Origin: Acidobacteriota bacterium
GTDB lineage: Bacteria > Acidobacteriota > UBA6911 > RPQK01 > JAJDTT01
Reading direction: 5' to 3'
DNA: 64,000 bases
NCBI GenBank assembly: GCA_028874215.1
Contig: JAPPLF010000061.1
Span: 173,607-237,606 of the forward strand
Made by a program: the position numbers and the translations under genes. Positions 60,322 through 64,000 of the stretch are shown in pieces. Below the pieces are notes generated by a model. It was not told where the DNA came from and did not search any database. It worked only from the letters and a program-made list of their open reading frames with translations. Within the stretch, counting starts at the first letter, position 1. Each line of letters starts with the position of its first letter.

Positions 60322-61155
60322 CTATTCGGGAATCCGGGTCTCCGGGTGCTCCGCCATGTACCGGCCCTGGCGAACCCCGAAGTTCTCCTGAAGCTGGATG
60401 GAGAGTCCACCGTCGATGACCAGAGCGTGGCCGGTGATGAAGGAGGCTTCCTCCGAGCAGAGGAAGACCGCGCCATTGGCGATGTCCTCCGGAGTGCCCA
60501 AGCGGCCGACGGGGTACTGATCCTGGAAGTAGGCGTGCCCGGAGGGGTTCTCGTCCCACATGGGCTGGAGCCGCTCCGTCACCATGTGACCGGGCAGAAT
60601 CGAGTTGACGCGTATCCCGGCTGGGCCGAATTCACAGGCCATCTGCCGGGTCATGCCGATGACCGCGGCTTTGGCCGTCTCGTACACCAGAAATCCGGGA
60701 GCCATGAGCAGGCCATGGACCGAAGAGATGTTGACGATACTCCCGGCGCCGGTCCTGATCATCTCGGGCACCGCAAGCTTGACTGCCCGGTAGATAGCCT
60801 TGACCATTACGTTCATTCCGGCGTCCCAGTCCTCTTCCGAAACCTGAACGGCTCCTCCGGTCCCGGCGGCGGACACGTCAAAGGCGTTGTTGACCAGAAT
60901 GTCCAGCCTTCCCCATTCCCGAACCGCCCGTTCCACGGCCGCCTGCAGATCCTCTCTCCGGCTGACGTCGGTCCGCAGCGCGAGCGCCGTATTGCCCACC
61001 GCCCGAATCCTCTCGACGTTCCTGCGGGATTCGTCCAGGTCGATGTCGGCGATCAGAACCGAGGCTCCCTCCGCCGCCAGACCTCTGGCAATGGCCCCTC
61101 CCAGACCCTGGGCGCCTCCCGTGACGATAGCCGCCTGGTCCTGAAGTCTTCCCAT
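60322..61155 (-). CDS. Short-chain dehydrogenase/reductase
   Basis: 277 aa classical SDR. NAD(P) loop VTGGAQGLGGAIARGLA (about 12-28), Asp in DIDLDESRRN favouring NAD, ILVNNAFD, catalytic Ser in SIVNISSVHG, Tyr-x-x-x-Lys as VYETAKAAV, and the C-terminal FITGHALVIDGG. ATG at 61155 has GAGGA 8 nt upstream. The substrate is unknown. Confidence 0.9.
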   Translation of the reverse strand: MGRLQDQAAIVTGGAQGLGGAIARGLAAEGASVLIADIDLDESRRNVERIRAVGNTALALRTDVSRREDLQAAVERAVREWGRLDILVNNAFDVSAAGTGGAVQVSEEDWDAGMNVMVKAIYRAVKLAVPEMIRTGAGSIVNISSVHGLLMAPGFLVYETAKAAVIGMTRQMACEFGPAGIRVNSILPGHMVTERLQPMWDENPSGHAYFQDQYPVGRLGTPEDIANGAVFLCSEEASFITGHALVIDGGLSIQLQENFGVRQGRYMAEHPETRIPE

Positions 61156-61186
61156 TTCGAAGTCCTCGCTTTCGCCTTCCCGCGAA

Positions 61187-61765
61187 TCAGGAGGTGATCC
61201 CGATTCCCGCGGCGCGCCTGTAACAGAAGTCGAAGAGGAGTTCCCATTCCAGACGCTGGACCCGGCGGCAGAGCGCCTCGCTGCCCGAGCGGCCTGAGAC
61301 ACAGTCCCGGCACAGGTCCACGAAGGCGTAGGGGTCCCAGCGCTCTCCGGAGCTCAGCCGTTCGGTATCGGCCCCGCCACCGGCCGTCATCCGCCCGGCG
61401 CTCCGAGCCAGGTCCGGAAAGACCGGATGCTCCCCGGTCCGGCGAAACCAGTACTTGGCGTTGGGGTAGTCTCCCTCCCGCCGATGCATGACGCCATGCC
61501 AGTAGCTTCCGGTGGCCGAGTGAATCGTCTGACTGACGGCATGGGAACGGTCCAGATGGTCATGGTGGAGCCAGAGGCCCGCCAGACAGGCACGGGCCAT
61601 TTCCCGGTCCACGAGATTCGCATGGGCAAAGGCACCATCCGGCGTCACCGCATCCAACAGACCCTGAATCCTGGGGTCGGGCCGGCCCGGACCCAGTTCC
61701 GGAAGACGCTCCGGATCCAGCAGCGGCGACAGAATCGGTCCGTAGTCGGCAGGGTGGAAGGCCAT
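61187..61765 (-). CDS. Uncharacterised protein with HHDHLDRSH motif
   Basis: 192 aa, family not named by me. The core WLHHDHLDRSHAVSQTIHSA, then TGSYWHGVMHRREGDYPNAK and YWFRRTGEHPVF, is rich in His, Tyr and Trp and looks like a conserved, possibly metal-binding, all-helical protein. It starts 5 nt after the aldo/keto reductase stop, so it is in one operon with that gene and perhaps the SDR. Confidence 0.7.
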   Translation of the reverse strand: MAFHPADYGPILSPLLDPERLPELGPGRPDPRIQGLLDAVTPDGAFAHANLVDREMARACLAGLWLHHDHLDRSHAVSQTIHSATGSYWHGVMHRREGDYPNAKYWFRRTGEHPVFPDLARSAGRMTAGGGADTERLSSGERWDPYAFVDLCRDCVSGRSGSEALCRRVQRLEWELLFDFCYRRAAGIGITS

Positions 61766-61770
61766 GAGAA

Positions 61771-62703
61771 TCAGGTCAATCCCGGCCAGTCCTCGCCTGA
61801 TCGGGACCGTGCGGAGAGAAAGGCCCGGCGAATTTTCTTGACGACCGGGTCGGCGAGCGGACCCTCACCGGCGGCCCGGATATTGGCCCTGGCGTTTTGA
61901 ATGCTGGTGGTGCCCGCGATGGCGCAGTGAACTCCCGGCTGAGACAGGGTGAAGCGCAACGCAATGCCGGGCCAGACCCGAGCCGGATCGCCCTCGAATC
62001 CCAGGTCGTCCAGCGTGAAGCCCATGGACTGGAGACGCGCCATATAGGACCTGGCGTAATTCTGGTAGATGCCCCGCTGGTCCGACACGTTTTTCCATGC
62101 GGCGTTGGCCAGCGGCCGTTTCGCCAGTACTCCCTGTCCCCCTTCCCGGGTGTGGGGAAGCACCGAATCGATATTGGACTGGTCGCAGATGTTTACGGAA
62201 GTCTGGACCACCGCCACGTCGGGCAGGCCGGCGGCGTAGGCGGCGGCTTCATTGTCTCCCGAGTAGCCCACGAAGCGGATCTTTCCCTGGTCCCGGGCCC
62301 GCACCAGGGCAGCCAGCGCGTCTCCCTCTTGAAGCACCGGCAGGGAACAGGAGTGGAGCAGCATCACGTCGATGGTGTCGGTGCGGAGGCGCCGCAGAGC
62401 CCGGTCCACCGTATTGGTCACGAGCCGGGCCGACCACTCGCGTCCGCGGGCCCCCCCAACTTCATGGCCGCACTTCGTGACCAGGACATAATCCCCGCGC
62501 CGGTGACTCACCGCCGCGCCGACGAGTTTTTCCGATCCCGGGTAGCAGGCGGCGGTATCGATGAGGTTCACCCCTTCGTCCAGCAGCGTGTTGAGGAGGC
62601 GGGAAACATCCTGGAGATCCTCTCCCAGGTAGCCGACCGGAGCCCCTCCGAAACCAAGGGGGGAAACCATAAACCCAGTGTTGCCAAAGGGATGGAGTTG
62701 CAT
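61771..62703 (-). CDS. Aldo/keto reductase
   Basis: 310 aa from the ATG at 62703; starts up to 62766 would add 21 poorly conserved residues. Catalytic tetrad Asp/Tyr in NLIDTAACYPGSE, Lys in VLVTKCG and His in MLLHSCSLP. The C-terminal part VHCAIAGTTSIQNARANIRA is the NADPH-binding loop of the family. It would reduce a sugar or carbonyl; the neighbours (SDR, isomerase, dehydratase types) suggest carbohydrate metabolism. Confidence 0.88.
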   Translation of the reverse strand: MQLHPFGNTGFMVSPLGFGGAPVGYLGEDLQDVSRLLNTLLDEGVNLIDTAACYPGSEKLVGAAVSHRRGDYVLVTKCGHEVGGARGREWSARLVTNTVDRALRRLRTDTIDVMLLHSCSLPVLQEGDALAALVRARDQGKIRFVGYSGDNEAAAYAAGLPDVAVVQTSVNICDQSNIDSVLPHTREGGQGVLAKRPLANAAWKNVSDQRGIYQNYARSYMARLQSMGFTLDDLGFEGDPARVWPGIALRFTLSQPGVHCAIAGTTSIQNARANIRAAGEGPLADPVVKKIRRAFLSARSRSGEDWPGLT

Positions 62704-62867
62704 GGCTGCGTTGCCTCGCTGCCAGCCCGTGATGTCGCCTGCCGCGGTTCCACCACCGGCCATCACGCCGATTCTATATGTGGCGTTGTGAGTAAGGCAA
62801 CAGAGACGGGGCTTGGCGAACGGGCAGTGTCATGCCTTTTTTCGCCCCTGTCTACTACAATGCGAGG

Positions 62868-62885
62868 GAGCCTCCCAGGAGGCTC
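62868..62885 (+). promoter_or_regulatory. Hairpin covering the thyA ribosome site
   Basis: GAGCCTC (62868-62874), loop CCAG, GAGGCTC (62879-62885). The Shine-Dalgarno GGAGG (62878-62882) lies at the loop and 3' arm, 9 nt before the ATG, so the hairpin would mask it. A TACAAT box lies at 62856-62861. Confidence 0.5.
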
Positions 62886-62891
62886 GGGTCC

Positions 62892-63686
62892 ATGCAAGTT
62901 TACCTGGATTTACTTCGGCATATTCTCGAAAACGGCGTCGAGAAGAGCGACCGCACCGGGACCGGGACCCGGAGCGTTTTCGGGTATCAGATGCGCGTCG
63001 ACCTGTCCCAAGGTTTCCCGCTGCTGACGACCAAGAAACTGCATCTCCGGTCGGTGATCCATGAGCTCCTCTGGTTTCTGGCGGGAGACACCAACATCGC
63101 CTACCTGAACGAAAACGGAGTGAGCATCTGGGACGAGTGGGCCGACCGGGATGGCGATCTGGGCCCGATTTACGGCTACCAGTGGCGCTCCTGGCCGACG
63201 CCAAGCGGCCGCCGCATCGACCAGATCACCGGCGTCATCAAGGCCATCCGCACGAATCCCGACTCGCGGCGCCACATCGTGAGCGCGTGGAACGTCGCCG
63301 ACGTGGACCGGATGAAGCTTCCGCCGTGCCACACGCTGTTCCAGTTCTACGTGGCCGAGGAGCGCCTCTCCTGCCAACTCTATCAGCGGAGCGCCGACGT
63401 CTTTCTGGGCGTCCCTTTCAACCTGGCCAGCTACGCCCTGCTGACCCGGATGATGGCCCAGGTCTGCGGACTGGAACCGGGAGAGTTCATCCATACCTTC
63501 GGGGATGCGCACCTTTATCTGAATCACCTGGATCAGGCGCGCCTGCAGCTCTCCCGCCGGCCCCGGCCATTGCCCCGCATTCTCCTGAATCCCCGAATCA
63601 CTTCGATATTCGACTTCCGGTACGAAGACTTCGTGCTGGAAGCCTACGATCCCCATCCCCACATCAGGGCACCCATATCGGTATGA
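62892..63686 (+). CDS. thyA: Thymidylate synthase
   Basis: 264 aa, the same length as E. coli ThyA. Methylates dUMP with methylenetetrahydrofolate. Motifs: [20 protein letters not shown] near residue 20, the active-site Cys in [32 protein letters not shown] and [19 protein letters not shown] at 62892 preferred over 62832 for length and the AGGAGG 9 nt upstream. The TGA overlaps the folA ATG. Confidence 0.97.
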   Translation: MQVYLDLLRHILENGVEKSDRTGTGTRSVFGYQMRVDLSQGFPLLTTKKLHLRSVIHELLWFLAGDTNIAYLNENGVSIWDEWADRDGDLGPIYGYQWRSWPTPSGRRIDQITGVIKAIRTNPDSRRHIVSAWNVADVDRMKLPPCHTLFQFYVAEERLSCQLYQRSADVFLGVPFNLASYALLTRMMAQVCGLEPGEFIHTFGDAHLYLNHLDQARLQLSRRPRPLPRILLNPRITSIFDFRYEDFVLEAYDPHPHIRAPISV

Positions 63687-64000
63687 GGCTGTCCATCATC
63701 GCGGCCATGGCCCGGAACCGCGTCATCGGCCGCGACAACCGGTTGCCGTGGCGGTTGCCCGCCGACTGGCGGCGATTCAAACGGCTCACCATGGGCCACC
63801 ATCTGATCATGGGGAGAAAGACATTCGAGTCCATCGGCAGGCCGTTGCCGGGCCGGATCTCCATCGTGCTCACCGGACGGCGTTCCTATGCGCCCGCGGG
63901 AGTCCAGGTGGCGGCCTCCCTGGAAGACGCCCTCCGCTTGGCTCAAGGTGACAAAGAAGTCTTCGTCGGAGGCGGCGCCGGAGTCTACCGCCAGACCTTG
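63683..64000 (+). CDS. folA: Dihydrofolate reductase, C-terminus beyond window
   Basis: First 106 codons of about 160. Regenerates tetrahydrofolate consumed by ThyA. Seen: [55 protein letters not shown] (NADPH loop) and [17 protein letters not shown] overlap with thyA indicates coupled translation. Confidence 0.95.
   Translation, partial: MRLSIIAAMARNRVIGRDNRLPWRLPADWRRFKRLTMGHHLIMGRKTFESIGRPLPGRISIVLTGRRSYAPAGVQVAASLEDALRLAQGDKEVFVGGGAGVYRQTL

Overview
The window is about 62-64% GC by eye, densely coded, and reads as a chromosomal segment of a Gram-negative (diderm) bacterium. It carries Lol, Mla and BamD-type outer-membrane factors. The mix of complex I, a System I cytochrome c maturation set with a CXXXY-type CcmE, a DUF1501 protein and a free-standing PASTA protein beside def-fmt-rsmB suggests Acidobacteriota or a near relative. 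That placement is inference; there is no rRNA or other marker here. No tRNA, rRNA or CRISPR array was seen.

Layout. 1-3.8 kb (minus): aroK (cut by the window edge), aroA and uvrB in one overlapping operon. 3.9-6.2 kb: a Phd/VapC toxin-antitoxin pair whose toxin stop overlaps the start of a UDP-glucuronate decarboxylase gene, then an orphan HigA antitoxin with a remnant of its HigB toxin. 6.3-17.2 kb: an 11-gene complex I operon, nuoABCDHIJKLMN, with no nuoEFG; its NuoC has a roughly 210-residue Arg/Pro/Ala-rich N-terminal extension. 17.3-19.1 kb: atpZ, atpI, atpB and atpE (Fo genes only). 19.4-25.9 kb: cytochrome c maturation genes ccmE, ccmF, a ccmI-like gene, ccmA, ccmB, ccmC and ccmD, interrupted by a concentrative nucleoside transporter gene. 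26-31 kb: dnaK, a hypothetical gene, a DedA protein, a lipoprotein and a LolD/MacB-type ATPase. 31-35.6 kb (minus): mlaE-mlaF-mlaD, a CDP-alcohol phosphatidyltransferase and lolA in one operon. 35.7-42.3 kb: aroC, def, fmt, rsmB, a PASTA protein, rpe and a BamD-like lipoprotein. 42.4-47.5 kb: valS, nadC, birA and ftsY. 47.5-52 kb: a class V aminotransferase, a DUF1501 protein, a sugar isomerase and an enolase-superfamily dehydratase. 52.3-54.7 kb: a large sensor kinase fused to a complete OmpR-type response regulator. 54.9-59.2 kb: a looser accessory stretch with a bactofilin, a frameshifted pentapeptide-repeat gene, a hydrolase, a HEPN-like protein near a perfect 18-bp palindrome, and a decayed integrase-like gene. 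59.3-62.7 kb (minus): a secreted endonuclease/phosphatase-fold protein, an SDR, an unnamed HHD-motif protein and an aldo/keto reductase. 62.9-64 kb: thyA and folA (cut by the window edge).

The core of the window is energy metabolism. Complex I and Fo are adjacent and followed by the c-type cytochrome assembly line, and the minus-strand envelope operon couples lipid transport (MCE/Mla), phospholipid head-group synthesis and lipoprotein carriage. The most notable non-coding signal is a 27-bp palindromic repeat unit (GGAGC, variable paired arms, then GA) found at four loci, with arms that differ between copies but mostly stay complementary.
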